This document shows, in pieces, positions 18,223-27,924 of a stretch of 64,000 nucleotides of DNA. The first letter of the stretch is position 1; every line of letters starts with the position of its first letter. The translations under genes were made by a program, and so were the position numbers. Under the pieces are notes generated by a model that ran no database searches, was not told the DNA's origin, and saw only the letters and a program-made list of their open reading frames with translations. The DNA comes from Herbaspirillum sp. CF444. Its GTDB lineage: Bacteria; Pseudomonadota; Gammaproteobacteria; Burkholderiales; Burkholderiaceae_D. The DNA is taken from contig NZ_AKJW01000068.1 in NCBI RefSeq assembly GCF_000282135.1, positions 1-64,000 on the forward strand, in the 5' to 3' direction.

Positions 18223-19005
18223 ATGAAAGAACGCGGTGCCAGGCCGGTCGTCATCACGCGCCCATTGGCGCAGGCCGGCGCGTTTGCGGAGCAAGTGGCG
18301 CAGATTGGCCGCGTGCCGGTGATTTTTCCCTTGCTGGAGATCGCGCCGGTGGCCGACAGTGCCGAGCTGCAAGGCGTGTTGTCGGTGCTTGATCGCTATG
18401 CGATGGCGGTGTTCGTCAGTCCGAATGCCATCGACGCCGCTTTCCAATTCATCCCTGCGTGGCCGCGGCAGGTCGCCATCGGCATCGTCGGCGAAGGAAG
18501 CCGGCTGGCCTTGCAGCGCCACGGCGTCGATGACGGCAACGCGGTCATCCATGCGCCGCGCAACAGCGAACGCATGGATTCGGAAGAATTGTTCAAGGCG
18601 CTGGATCTCGACATCCTGCGCGGCAAGCGCGTGCTGATCGTGCGCGGCCAGGCCGGTCGCGACTTTTTGACCGACATGCTGCGCGCCGGGCAAATCGAGG
18701 TCGATCACGTGACGGCTTATCAGCGTCTTTTGCCGGTGATCGACGAACCGAAGAAGGCGCATTTGCGCACCTTGATCGATGCCGGCAGCGACTGGGTAGT
18801 CACCAGTTCCGAGGCCTTGCGCAACCTACTCCAGATCACCCTGGACGCTCTCGGCAAGGACTATGTGGTAAAACTACAACGCAACGAAATCATCGTTTCG
18901 CACCAGAGGATCGCTGAAACAGCGCGATCGCTGGCTTTCTCCCATGTGACCATGACCGGATCAGGCGACGAACGACTGCTTGCCGCGTTACAATCCCGAC
19001 CATGA
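18223..19005 (+). CDS. hemD: Uroporphyrinogen-III synthase
   Basis: Cyclises hydroxymethylbilane with inversion of ring D. HemD sequences diverge strongly, but the 260-residue length, the start RPVVITRPLAQAGAFAEQV, the internal DWVVTSSEALRNLL segment and the position between hemC and hemX support the call. GAAGGGAG precedes the ATG at 18223. The stop overlaps the hemX start by four bases (ATGA at 19002-19005), so the two genes are translationally coupled. Confidence 0.92.
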   Translation: MKERGARPVVITRPLAQAGAFAEQVAQIGRVPVIFPLLEIAPVADSAELQGVLSVLDRYAMAVFVSPNAIDAAFQFIPAWPRQVAIGIVGEGSRLALQRHGVDDGNAVIHAPRNSERMDSEELFKALDLDILRGKRVLIVRGQAGRDFLTDMLRAGQIEVDHVTAYQRLLPVIDEPKKAHLRTLIDAGSDWVVTSSEALRNLLQITLDALGKDYVVKLQRNEIIVSHQRIAETARSLAFSHVTMTGSGDERLLAALQSRP

Positions 19006-20180
19006 ACGAACTGCAATCCTCCCCCGACCAGAACCAGCCGGACGCGAAAGCGGATCCCGGACTGCAGGCGAGCATGGTGCTCCCTTCCTTCACACCTTCG
19101 GACAACGGCGTGCTGAAAAAACGCCTGCGGCTGCTGACTTTCCTCATTGTCGTGCTGGCCATCGTGCTGGTGGCGCAATGGTGGATGTCGCATGCCGAGA
19201 TCCGCGGCCTGCGCGAAGAAGTCGCGCGCCGTCTGCAAACCGGCGACGTCGCCAACACCGAAGTCAAAAGCGTGCTGAAGACCGTGCAGGAAAGCACCAA
19301 GGAATTGCAGGCCAAGGTCACCGTGCTCGACAGCAAGCAGGCCGAATCGCAAAGCCAGCAACTGGCGCTGGAACAGCTCTATCAGGACCTTTCCAAGAAT
19401 CGCGACGACTGGGCCTTGTCCGAAATCGAAGAAGTGCTGTCGACCGCAAGCCAGCAACTGGAACTGGCCGGCAACGTGCAGGGCGCGCTGATCGCGCTGC
19501 AAAACGCCGACAAGAGCCTGTCGCGCTCGGACAAGCCGCAGTTCATCGCCATCCGCCGCGCCATCGCGCGCGACCAGGATCGCCTGAAGGCCTTGCCGAC
19601 GGTGGACGTGCCCGGCATCGCCGTGCGTCTCGACAGCATCATCGGCCAGATCGACAACATGCCTTTGCTGTCGGATGAAAAGCCGGTCGTTTCCGTGACC
19701 GAACCGAAGAAGCAACCCGTCCGCCAGGCGCCCAAAGTGGCTGCCAAGCCGAACGGCAAGGGCCAAGCTGCCGATGCCGAGCCTGCCAACGACTGGCTGG
19801 CCAACGCCCAGGACAAGTGGCAAAGCATCAGTTCGGAAATGTGGACGGAACTGAAGCAGCTGGTCCGCATCCGCAGCGTCGACACGCCCGACGCGCTGCT
19901 GCTGTCGCCGACGCAAGCCTACTATGCGCGCGAAAACCTCAAGCTGCGCCTGCTCAATGCACGCTTGGCTTTGTTGTCGCGCAACGAATTCGCTTTCCGC
20001 AACGACCTGAGCGCAGCACAGGACACGATAGCCAAATACTTCGACACCCGCGCCAAGCAAGTGCAGACCACGCAGGCGCTGTTGAAGCAAGTTCAGGGCA
20101 GCAACCTGTCGATCCAGATGCCGACGCTCAGCGAAAGCATCAACGCGGTGCGTAATTACAAAAGCCGGCGCGTCAATTAA
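19002..20180 (+). CDS. hemX: HemX, uroporphyrin-III C-methyltransferase-like membrane protein
   Basis: A 392-residue protein of the HemX family, often mislabelled as a methyltransferase but lacking that fold. One membrane segment lies near residues 43-60 (LLTFLIVVLAIVLVAQWW), followed by a long Gln/Ala/Glu-rich region that should form coiled coil and a conserved C-terminal domain with DALLLSPTQAYYARENLKLRLLNARL. It is thought to assist or organise heme synthesis at the membrane; its exact role is not settled. It is coupled to hemD and lies 17 bases before hemY. Confidence 0.9.
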   Translation: MNELQSSPDQNQPDAKADPGLQASMVLPSFTPSDNGVLKKRLRLLTFLIVVLAIVLVAQWWMSHAEIRGLREEVARRLQTGDVANTEVKSVLKTVQESTKELQAKVTVLDSKQAESQSQQLALEQLYQDLSKNRDDWALSEIEEVLSTASQQLELAGNVQGALIALQNADKSLSRSDKPQFIAIRRAIARDQDRLKALPTVDVPGIAVRLDSIIGQIDNMPLLSDEKPVVSVTEPKKQPVRQAPKVAAKPNGKGQAADAEPANDWLANAQDKWQSISSEMWTELKQLVRIRSVDTPDALLLSPTQAYYARENLKLRLLNARLALLSRNEFAFRNDLSAAQDTIAKYFDTRAKQVQTTQALLKQVQGSNLSIQMPTLSESINAVRNYKSRRVN

Positions 20181-20197
20181 AGCGGCAGAACAGTTAT

Positions 20198-21397
20198 ATG
20201 CGAATTCTCCTCTGGCTTCTTACCCTGTTTGCCTCCGCCATCGGCCTGGCGGTGTTGGCGCGCTTCAATCCCGGCAACGTGGTGCTGTTTTATCCTCCTT
20301 ATCGGGTTGACCTGTCGCTGAACTTCTTCCTGTTCGCGGTCATCGTCCTGTTCATCGCTCTGTACGTGTTGATCCGCGCCGTGCGCCTGACGCAGAAACT
20401 GCCAGGCCGCGTGATCGCCTATCGGCGCCAGAAGCGCGAAAACGACGGCAACAAGGCCTTGCGCGATTCTCTGAAAGCTTTTTTCGAAGGTCGCTTCGGC
20501 CACGCCGAAAAGGCCGCCACGCGCGCTGCCGAATTGCCTGAAAACGCCGGCATCGCGGCCCTGGTCGGCGCCCGCGCCGCGCATCGCATGCGTCAGACCG
20601 AGCGCCGCGACATCTGGCTGGCCAGCACCGACGGCGACAACGGACTCAAGGCGGCGCGACTGATGACCAGTCTGGAACTGCTGGTCGACGATCACCAGTT
20701 CAAGGCAGCGCTGGAAACCGTCGAAGAACTCAACGCCAACGGCACGCGCCACATCCAGGCGCTGCAATGGGCGCTCAAGGCAAACCAGCAAGCCAAGAAC
20801 TGGCCCGAAGTGCTGCGTCTGGTGCAGACGCTGGACAAGCGCAATGCCTTGCATCCGGCCTTGTCCAACCGCCTGCGCGAAATGTCCTATGACGCCTTGT
20901 TGTCGGATCGTTCGCACGACGCCGAATCGATCCGCCGCCTGTGGGCCGAGGTGCCGAATGCCGATCGTCTCAAGCCTTTCATCGCCGCACGCGCTGCGCA
21001 GGCGTTCAGCAGCCGCGGCCTGCACGACGAAGCGCGCACCTTGCTGGAGCGCGCACTGGCAGCCGACTGGGACGACCGTCTGATCCGCGCCTATCGCGAA
21101 TCCACTGCGGAAGCGGGTTCGCCGGCTTTGCTGGCGCAGATCGAGCGTTGCGAATCCTGGCTGGCCAAGCGTCCCACCGATGCCGAACTGGCGCTGACGC
21201 TGGGCATGTTCTGTTTGCGCCAGAAGCTGTGGGGCAAGGCCCAGCGCCATCTGGAGCAGGCGCTGTCCGATGCGCTTGAACCGCGCACCGTGCGTGAATC
21301 GCATCTGAGCCTGGCGCAATTGCACGACGCGCTGGATCAGCATGAACAGGCTGCGGCGCATTACAAGCAATGCGCGCTGGCGACTGCGATCCGCTGA
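20198..21397 (+). CDS. hemY: HemY, TPR-containing heme-biosynthesis-associated membrane protein
   Basis: A 399-residue inner-membrane protein with two N-terminal membrane helices (residues about 2-20 and 41-62) and a cytoplasmic or periplasmic helical-repeat domain of tetratricopeptide type. The motif YRVDLSLNFFLF is typical of the HemY_N domain. It ends the hemCDXY cluster and is followed by a 10-base-stem hairpin. This proteobacterial HemY is unrelated to the Bacillus coproporphyrinogen oxidase of the same name. Its molecular role is uncertain. Confidence 0.9.
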   Translation: MRILLWLLTLFASAIGLAVLARFNPGNVVLFYPPYRVDLSLNFFLFAVIVLFIALYVLIRAVRLTQKLPGRVIAYRRQKRENDGNKALRDSLKAFFEGRFGHAEKAATRAAELPENAGIAALVGARAAHRMRQTERRDIWLASTDGDNGLKAARLMTSLELLVDDHQFKAALETVEELNANGTRHIQALQWALKANQQAKNWPEVLRLVQTLDKRNALHPALSNRLREMSYDALLSDRSHDAESIRRLWAEVPNADRLKPFIAARAAQAFSSRGLHDEARTLLERALAADWDDRLIRAYRESTAEAGSPALLAQIERCESWLAKRPTDAELALTLGMFCLRQKLWGKAQRHLEQALSDALEPRTVRESHLSLAQLHDALDQHEQAAAHYKQCALATAIR

Positions 21398-21426
21398 TCT
21401 CGCTGCCTTCGTGAATTTTCTCTGAA

Positions 21427-21462
21427 ATCGCCGCTGCGTTCCTCCCGGGGCCCAGCGGCGAT
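21427..21462 (+). terminator. Stem-loop after hemY
   Basis: ATCGCCGCTG (21427-21436) pairs with CAGCGGCGAT (21453-21462). Only a weak T-rich tail follows. It probably separates hemY from ppa, which has its own -10. Confidence 0.55.
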
Positions 21463-21494
21463 TCTCATATTGCCACCGCTCAAGATCGTGCAGA

Positions 21495-21525
21495 TTCCGG
21501 CTTCCGGCATGAAAGCCGTTATAAT
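21495..21525 (+). promoter_or_regulatory. ppa promoter
   Basis: A perfect -10 TATAAT at 21520-21525 lies 41 bases before the ppa ATG. The best upstream hexamer is TTCCGG at 21495-21500 with 19-base spacing, which is weak. Confidence 0.55.
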
Positions 21526-21566
21526 CTCGGGTTTCCGATTCCTTCATTTCTTTGCGAGAAAGCACC

Positions 21567-22106
21567 ATGAGCCTGAATAACGTCCCGTCCGGCCGCGACC
21601 TGCCCAACGACTTCAATGTGATCATCGAGATCCCGATGAACGCCGATCCGATCAAGTATGAAGTGGACAAGGATACCGGCGCGATTTTCGTCGACCGTTT
21701 CATGGGTACCGCCATGCACTATCCGTGCAACTACGGCTACATCCCGCAAACGCTGTCCGAAGACGGCGACCCGGTCGACGTGCTGGTGATCACGCCGTTC
21801 CCGCTGTTCCCGGGCGTCGTGGTGCGCTGCCGTCCTATCGGCGTGCTCAAGATGACCGACGAATCCGGCGTTGACGCCAAGTTGCTGGCCGTGCCGGTCG
21901 ACAAGGTGCTGCCGATCTACACGCACTGGCAAAAGCCGGAAGACATGAACGAACTGCGCCTGAAGCAGATCCAGCATTTCTTTGAGCACTACAAGGACCT
22001 GGAAAAAGGCAAATGGGTCAAGGTCGACGGCTGGGAAGGTCCTGAATCCGCCAAGGCCGAAATCCTGGCGGGCGTCGAAGCCTACAAGAAGCAACAAGCC
22101 AAGTAA
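21567..22106 (+). CDS. ppa: Inorganic pyrophosphatase
   Basis: Hydrolyses pyrophosphate to phosphate and so drives biosynthetic reactions. The 179-residue length is that of soluble family I enzymes. The metal-binding signature DGDPVDVLV is present, along with [20 protein letters not shown] and the YPCNYGYIP region of the active site. The ATG at 21567 begins [16 protein letters not shown], the family start; an upstream codon at 21552 would add five residues. It has its own promoter and a strong terminator. Confidence 0.97.
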   Translation: MSLNNVPSGRDLPNDFNVIIEIPMNADPIKYEVDKDTGAIFVDRFMGTAMHYPCNYGYIPQTLSEDGDPVDVLVITPFPLFPGVVVRCRPIGVLKMTDESGVDAKLLAVPVDKVLPIYTHWQKPEDMNELRLKQIQHFFEHYKDLEKGKWVKVDGWEGPESAKAEILAGVEAYKKQQAK

Positions 22107-22120
22107 TTCCGGCCTTGCCG

Positions 22121-22153
22121 AAAAAAAGCGCACTCAAGAGTGCGCTTTTTTTA
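22121..22153. terminator. Bidirectional terminator between ppa and the DUF482 gene
   Basis: AAAAAAAGCGCACT (22121-22134) pairs with AGTGCGCTTTTTTT after a four-base loop. The symmetric A and T runs serve two convergent genes. Confidence 0.9.
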
Positions 22154-22182
22154 CGTCATCGCCGGCGTTTTAGAGGGCGTGT

Positions 22183-23340
22183 CTACGACTGAGACGACGT
22201 GCGGAACGGATTGCGTTCATTGAGTTCGCTCAGGTAGTCGTTGATGCCGCCGCCTTCGCGTTCGAGGAAGCGTTCCACCGCATCGGCAAACGAGGGATGC
22301 GCGAGCCAGTGCGCCGACCAGGTTTTTTGCGGCAGGAAGCCGCGCGCCATCTTGTGCTCGCCCTGGGCGCCGCCTTCGAACCAGGCGATCTTGTTGGCGA
22401 TGCAGAATTCCAGCGGCTGGTAGTAGGCGGTTTCGAAATGCAGGCAGGGCACTTCTTCGAGCGCGCCCCAATAGCGGCCGTACAGCGATTGTGCATCATG
22501 CACCACCAGCGACGAGGCGATCGCCTTGCCGTCGCGACAGGCGATCGTCAGCAGCAGGTGTTGCGGCATGTCGGCGGCAATGCGCAGGAAGAAATCCAGA
22601 TTCAGATAAGGCGTGGAGTAGTGTGCGGAATACGTGTGGCGGTAGCAGCGGTGGAAAAAGCGCCAGTCCTTTTCGGTCGCTTCGGCGCCGCCGAGATGGC
22701 GGAAGCTCACACCGGCGTCGGCCACCTTGCGCCGTTCGGCGAGAATGTTCTTGCGCTTCTTGCGTTCCAGCGTCGACAGGAATTCCTCAAAGTCGCGATA
22801 GCCTTCGTTATGCCAGTGGAACTGCACGCCGCTGCGGAGCATGAAGCCGGCTTGCGCCAGCGTCTGCGCTTCGGCCTCGGGCGGGTAAAGGATGTGGGTG
22901 GAGGATGTCTGTGCAGCGCTCTGCAATTCGCTTAAGGCTTGCACCAGCGCCTGCCGGGCCAGGTCATCGTGGGCCAGCAGACGTCCGCCGGTCACCGGCG
23001 TGAAGGGGATCGCCGACAGCAGCTTCGGATAGTAGGGCAGGCCGTGGCGTTCGTAAGCCTCTGCCCAGGCCCAGTCGAACACATATTCGCCGTAAGAATG
23101 GTATTTGAGGTAAAGCGGCAATGCAGCCTTCAGCTGCTCTCCTTGCCACAGCGTCAGGTATTGCGGTTCCCAACCGGACTCCTTGGCGGCGGAGCCGCTT
23201 TCATGCAGCGCGTGCAGGAAGGCGTAGGACAAAAAGGGTGTCGCATCGGGCTGCGCGGCGACCAGCGAATCCCACCGGCTTTGGCCAATTTCGGCCAGAG
23301 AAGAAATGATTCGCGTGCGATAATGGACTTCTGCGTTCAC
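22183..23340 (-). CDS. GNAT-like family protein (DUF482, COG3146)
   Basis: A 385-residue protein of the DUF482 family, which has an acyl-CoA-transferase (GNAT/FemX-like) fold and is annotated in some genomes as a peptidoglycan-biosynthesis or N-acetyltransferase protein. Characteristic segments are DATPFLSYAFLHALHESGSA, FDWAWAEAYERHGLPYYPKL, and EGGAQGEHKMARGFLP near the C-terminus. The reaction is not established. It is divergent from nadE, with 75 bases between the two starts, so the promoters must overlap. Confidence 0.85.
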   Translation of the reverse strand: MNAEVHYRTRIISSLAEIGQSRWDSLVAAQPDATPFLSYAFLHALHESGSAAKESGWEPQYLTLWQGEQLKAALPLYLKYHSYGEYVFDWAWAEAYERHGLPYYPKLLSAIPFTPVTGGRLLAHDDLARQALVQALSELQSAAQTSSTHILYPPEAEAQTLAQAGFMLRSGVQFHWHNEGYRDFEEFLSTLERKKRKNILAERRKVADAGVSFRHLGGAEATEKDWRFFHRCYRHTYSAHYSTPYLNLDFFLRIAADMPQHLLLTIACRDGKAIASSLVVHDAQSLYGRYWGALEEVPCLHFETAYYQPLEFCIANKIAWFEGGAQGEHKMARGFLPQKTWSAHWLAHPSFADAVERFLEREGGGINDYLSELNERNPFRTSSQS

Positions 23341-23415
23341 TGCGTGCAGCTCCCTGGCATCGGTGTCCGGCCTTTCGTCTTCATCATCATCGTCATTTTC
23401 TTACTCGTCGCCATC

Positions 23416-25029
23416 ATGTCAGTCAAAGTCGCCATCGCCCAGATCAACAGCACAGTTGGGGATATTTCGGGCAATCGCAACAAAATCGCCGAATTTTCGC
23501 GCCGTGCCGCTGGGCAGGGCGCCGATATCGTGCTTACGCCTGAATTGTCGCTGGTGGGTTACCCGCCGGAAGATCTCTTGCTGCGCCAGGCATTCTACGC
23601 AAAAACCGAAGAAGCGTTGCAGGCGCTCGCCGCCGAACTGGCTCCACTGAAAGACGTGCACGTCGTGGTCGGTCATCCGATGCTCAAAGATGGTGCACGC
23701 TTCAACGCTGCTTCGGTTCTGCTCAACGGCAAGATCGCCGGCGTCTACAGCAAACTGGAGCTGCCCAACGACAGCGTGTTCGACGAAAAGCGCTATTTCA
23801 CTTCGTCGGAACAGGCGCTCGTTTTCGACGTCAAGGGTACCAAATTCGGCATCAACATCTGCGAAGACACCTGGTTCCCGCGCGCGCCCGCGCTGGCAAA
23901 ACAGGCCGGCGCACAGGTGTTGCTGATCCTGAACGGGTCGCCGTACCACATGAACAAGCAATTGCTGCGCCTGGACGTGATGCGCGCCAACGTGACCAGA
24001 CAAGGCATGCCGCTGGTGTTTGCCAATCTGGTGGGCGGCCAGGATGAATTGATTTTCGACGGCAATTCCTTCGCTATGGACGTGGCCGGCGAACTGGTCG
24101 CGAGTCTGGCGCACGCGGAGGAAGATCTGCAGCTGATCGAGTTCGACGGCGTGCAGATCCGCAATCCGAAGATGGCGCCGGCGCTGTCCATCGAAGCGCA
24201 GGTATATCAGGCGCTGGTGCTGGGCGTGCGCGACTATGTCGGCAAGAACGGTTTCCCGAGCGTGCTGATCGGCTTGTCTGGCGGCGTCGATTCGGCGCTG
24301 ACGCTGGCCATCGCCGTCGATGCGCTGGGTGCCGACAAGGTGCGCGCGATCATGATGCCGTCGCCTTATACGGCCGATATTTCCTGGCTTGATTCGCGCG
24401 ACATGGTCGAGCGCATCAAGGTGCGCTACGACGAGATTTCCATCAACGACTGCTTCACCGCCTTCCGCAATACCTTGTCCGAAGAATTCAAGGGACTCAA
24501 GGAAGACACCACCGAAGAAAACATCCAGGCGCGCATCCGCGGCACGCTGCTCATGGCGATGTCCAACAAGTACGGTTCCATCGTCCTCACCACCGGCAAC
24601 AAGAGCGAGATGGCAGTCGGCTACTGCACCTTGTACGGCGACATGGCCGGCGGTTTTGCGGTGATCAAGGATATCGCCAAGACGCTGGTCTATCGCTTGT
24701 GCGCCTACCGCAACAGCGTATCGCCGGTGATTCCCGAGCGCATCCTGACGCGCCCGCCTTCGGCCGAGTTGCGCCCGGACCAGAAGGACCAGGATTCGCT
24801 GCCGCCTTACGAAGTCCTGGACGGCATCATGCAGATGTACATGGAAGAAAATCGCAGCATCGGCGAGATCGAAGCAGCCGGTTATCGCCTGGAAGACATC
24901 GAGCGCATCACGCGCCTGATCAAGATCAACGAGTACAAGCGCCGTCAGGCGCCGGTGGGCATTCGCGTTACGCATCGCGCGTTCGGACGTGACTGGCGTT
25001 ATCCGATCACATCAAGATTTCGTGAGTAA
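23416..25029 (+). CDS. nadE: NAD synthetase, glutamine-hydrolysing type
   Basis: Makes NAD from deamido-NAD with ATP, using ammonia released from glutamine. The N-terminal part, about residues 1-260, is a nitrilase-type glutaminase with the Glu-Lys-Cys triad visible in TPELSLVGYPPEDL, SKLELPNDSVFDEKRYF and NICEDTWFP. The C-terminal part is the synthetase, with P-loop SGGVDSAL and TTGNKSEMAVGY. The ATG at 23416 begins SVKVAIAQINSTVGD, the usual start; the frame is open far upstream but without family sequence. The total of 537 residues is typical. Confidence 0.96.
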   Translation: MSVKVAIAQINSTVGDISGNRNKIAEFSRRAAGQGADIVLTPELSLVGYPPEDLLLRQAFYAKTEEALQALAAELAPLKDVHVVVGHPMLKDGARFNAASVLLNGKIAGVYSKLELPNDSVFDEKRYFTSSEQALVFDVKGTKFGINICEDTWFPRAPALAKQAGAQVLLILNGSPYHMNKQLLRLDVMRANVTRQGMPLVFANLVGGQDELIFDGNSFAMDVAGELVASLAHAEEDLQLIEFDGVQIRNPKMAPALSIEAQVYQALVLGVRDYVGKNGFPSVLIGLSGGVDSALTLAIAVDALGADKVRAIMMPSPYTADISWLDSRDMVERIKVRYDEISINDCFTAFRNTLSEEFKGLKEDTTEENIQARIRGTLLMAMSNKYGSIVLTTGNKSEMAVGYCTLYGDMAGGFAVIKDIAKTLVYRLCAYRNSVSPVIPERILTRPPSAELRPDQKDQDSLPPYEVLDGIMQMYMEENRSIGEIEAAGYRLEDIERITRLIKINEYKRRQAPVGIRVTHRAFGRDWRYPITSRFRE

Positions 25030-25048
25030 TGAGTATTTCAATGCGTAG

Positions 25049-25477
<429 letters not shown>

Positions 25478-25496
25478 AACATGAAGGGGAGAGCGC

Positions 25497-26648
25497 ATGC
25501 AGGAACGGCATCGAGGCTGGCTGTTTCGAATTCTTCCGATGCTGTTAGCGTGGTCATTCTCTCCGGTACATGCTGAAACGGGTGTCACCAATACCCGTAT
25601 TCTGCTTGGGCAGTCCGTCGGATTGTCCGGACCCACGGCGCAGATGTCGCGTCAACTGCTCATCGGCGCCAGGGCGTACTTCGACAAGATCAATAAGCAA
25701 GGCGGCGTGCATGGCCGGCGTATTGAGCTGGTTATCCGGGACGACAAGTACACCGCCTCCCTTGCCGCCTACAACACGCGTCAACTCATCGAAAGCGACA
25801 AAGTATTCGCCTTGTTCGGCTTCGTCGGCTTGCCGACCAGCCGGGCTGCGGTTCCGATCGCCACCAAAGCGCGCGTTCCTTTCTTTGCTCCGCTGACCGG
25901 GGGGCCTTCTCTTCACGCACCGTTCAATCGCTACGTTTTTACGCTGCGCGCCAGCTATGCCGAGGAGTACGCTTACGCCTTGCATAATCTGAGCAGCATG
26001 GGGCTGCGCAGATTTGCCCTGGTGTATCAGCAGGATCAGTCCGGTGTGTCGATCAAGCAGGCGGTGGAAGACCAGGCCAGGACCGAGGCGATTGATCTGG
26101 TCAGCATCGACATCGACGTGGACGGCAGGAACGTCGAGCCGGTCATCGCCAAAATATTGGATGCGCGCAGCGAGGTGGCGATGCTGCTCACCGGGGATTA
26201 CCTCGCCAGCGCGCGCATCGTCAGAGCCCTGCGCAGCAGGGGATATCAGGGGCAATTCTTCGCTATCTCGTTCGTCGGACAGAAAGCGCTTGCGGAAGAA
26301 CTGGGCGACCTTGCGCGCGGCATTCTGGTGACGCAGGTGGTGCCGTTTCCCTGGCGCGTGTCGATGCCGCTGGTTGCGGAATATCGCAAACGCATGTCCG
26401 AAGCCGGCTACGAGAATCTCACTTTCAGCAGCCTTGAAGGATATATCGCGGCGCGCGTGCTGGTCGAAGGCTTGCGGCGCGCGCAACGCGATCTCACGCG
26501 TGAAAAACTGATCCGCGCGCTCGAAAGCATCAATGCGCGCAACTACAGCGACGGCGGCTACGTGATCAATTTTTCGCCGCACAATCACAACGCCTCCCAG
26601 TATGTGGATATGGCTGCCATGACCGGCGGGGCACGCTTTCTGAACTGA
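25497..26648 (+). CDS. Orphan LivJ-like periplasmic solute-binding protein
   Basis: A 383-residue type-I periplasmic binding protein. A signal peptide ends near SFSPVHA, and the mature start TRILLGQSVGLSGPTAQMSRQLL resembles amino-acid or urea binding proteins. AAGGGGAG precedes the ATG at 25497, and only 19 bases separate it from glnB, so they are probably co-transcribed. No permease or ATPase genes are adjacent. It may feed a transporter encoded elsewhere or act as a sensor; the ligand is unknown. Confidence 0.85.
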   Translation: MQERHRGWLFRILPMLLAWSFSPVHAETGVTNTRILLGQSVGLSGPTAQMSRQLLIGARAYFDKINKQGGVHGRRIELVIRDDKYTASLAAYNTRQLIESDKVFALFGFVGLPTSRAAVPIATKARVPFFAPLTGGPSLHAPFNRYVFTLRASYAEEYAYALHNLSSMGLRRFALVYQQDQSGVSIKQAVEDQARTEAIDLVSIDIDVDGRNVEPVIAKILDARSEVAMLLTGDYLASARIVRALRSRGYQGQFFAISFVGQKALAEELGDLARGILVTQVVPFPWRVSMPLVAEYRKRMSEAGYENLTFSSLEGYIAARVLVEGLRRAQRDLTREKLIRALESINARNYSDGGYVINFSPHNHNASQYVDMAAMTGGARFLN

Positions 26649-26683
26649 AACGACTGAATTGCGCATGGCATTTCATCGATGAT

Positions 26684-26709
26684 ATATACTGTATATTTAT
26701 ACAGTATAT
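26684..26709 (+). promoter_or_regulatory. LexA (SOS) box
   Basis: The core CTGTATATTTATACAG (26689-26704) fits the CTG-N10-CAG LexA consensus of Gamma- and Betaproteobacteria. It sits inside a perfect 12-base-arm palindrome with a two-base centre. It ends 12 bases before the ATG of the radical SAM gene and abuts GAAGGA, its ribosome site. Binding of LexA would block this gene until DNA damage. Confidence 0.85.
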
Positions 26710-26721
26710 TGAAGGATTGCC

Positions 26722-27897
26722 ATGGCAAAGTCAAGCTATCGACCGGTGCCGCTGCAGACTACACGTACGCTGGAGACGGCCGGCGAGACTTTTTCACAGG
26801 TGTTCGACGCCCGCAAGGGGCGCGGCGCCGTCAGCAATATCCAGGGACGTTATGAAACCGATCGGCGCGTCGCTTTCGACGACGGCTGGGGTGCCGGCGA
26901 AGAGGAGGAGAATGGCGAGCCGGCTGCGCTGCACACCATCGTCACGGAAGAAGTCGCCAAGTCCATCATCAGCCGCAACAAGTCTCCGGACCTGCCGTTC
27001 AATGTGTCGCTTAATCCCTATCGCGGCTGCGAGCATGGCTGCGTCTACTGCTTTGCCCGTCCTACGCATGCCTACCTGGGTTTGTCGCCGGGCTTGGATT
27101 TCGAGAGCAGGATTTTCGCCAAGATGAATGCGCCGGAGCTGTTGCGCAAGGAGTTGGCCAAGCCTTCCTACATTGCGGAAACCATCACCGTCGGCATCAA
27201 CACCGATGCCTACCAGCCCTGCGAGCGCGAGTTGCAGATCACGCGCCGCGTGTTGCAGGTGCTCGACGAGTGCCGCCATCCTGCGGCGCTGATCACCAAG
27301 TCTTCGCTGATAGAGCGCGACGTCGACATCCTTGCCGCCATGGCATCACGACGACAAGTGATCGCGGCAGTGACCATCGCCACGCTGGATCCGGCGCTGG
27401 CGCGCAAACTGGAGCCGCGCGCGGCGACGCCGACACGGCGTTTGCGCGTGATCCGCACGCTGGCCGACGCCGGCATCCCTGTCAGCGTCAGCATTGCGCC
27501 TATCATTCCCTTCGTCAATGAGCCGGAACTGGAAAGCATCGTCGCGGCCGCCGCCGAAGCAGGCGCGCGCCGTGCCGGCTATACCGTGCTGCGCTTGCCG
27601 TGGGAGGTCAATCCGCTATTTCAGCAATGGCTGCTGACGCATTTTCCCGAGCGCGCCAATCGCGTCATGAATCGCATCCGCGAGATGCGCGGCGGCAAGG
27701 ACAACGATTCGGATTTTGCGACACGCATGCGCGGCGAGGGCGTGTGGGCCGATCTGATTCGCCAGCGTTTCGACAAGGCGGTGCAGCGCAGCGCCATGCA
27801 TCAGCGGGGCTGGTTCGACATGCTCGATGCCTCGCAATTCGTCCCGCCCGCGCGTCCGCCGAAGATATCGGTATCCGGCCAGTTCGATCTGTTCTGA
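26722..27897 (+). CDS. Radical SAM protein of the PA0069/SPL-like family
   Basis: A 391-residue iron-sulfur protein with the radical SAM cluster motif CEHGCVYC (Cys-x3-Cys-x2-Cys) inside LNPYRGCEHGCVYCFARPTH. Its relatives are related to spore photoproduct lyase, which repairs a thymine lesion, but the substrate of this family is not established. The SAM-barrel part covers roughly residues 90-330. A near-ideal LexA box overlaps its promoter, so it should be induced by DNA damage. It is monocistronic and convergent with an aldo/keto reductase gene. Confidence 0.88.
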   Translation: MAKSSYRPVPLQTTRTLETAGETFSQVFDARKGRGAVSNIQGRYETDRRVAFDDGWGAGEEEENGEPAALHTIVTEEVAKSIISRNKSPDLPFNVSLNPYRGCEHGCVYCFARPTHAYLGLSPGLDFESRIFAKMNAPELLRKELAKPSYIAETITVGINTDAYQPCERELQITRRVLQVLDECRHPAALITKSSLIERDVDILAAMASRRQVIAAVTIATLDPALARKLEPRAATPTRRLRVIRTLADAGIPVSVSIAPIIPFVNEPELESIVAAAAEAGARRAGYTVLRLPWEVNPLFQQWLLTHFPERANRVMNRIREMRGGKDNDSDFATRMRGEGVWADLIRQRFDKAVQRSAMHQRGWFDMLDASQFVPPARPPKISVSGQFDLF

Positions 27898-27924
27898 TCC
27901 GGCTGCACGCGAATGCCTTGCCTG

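Noticed and set aside
21428-21462. A riboswitch or regulatory RNA before ppa
   Set aside because: Only a simple hairpin is present, upstream of the ppa -10; it is better explained as the end of the hemY transcript.
22939-23415. N-terminal extension of NadE by 159 codons
   Set aside because: The extension overlaps the divergent DUF482 gene and has no similarity in character to the nitrilase domain, which starts at 23416.
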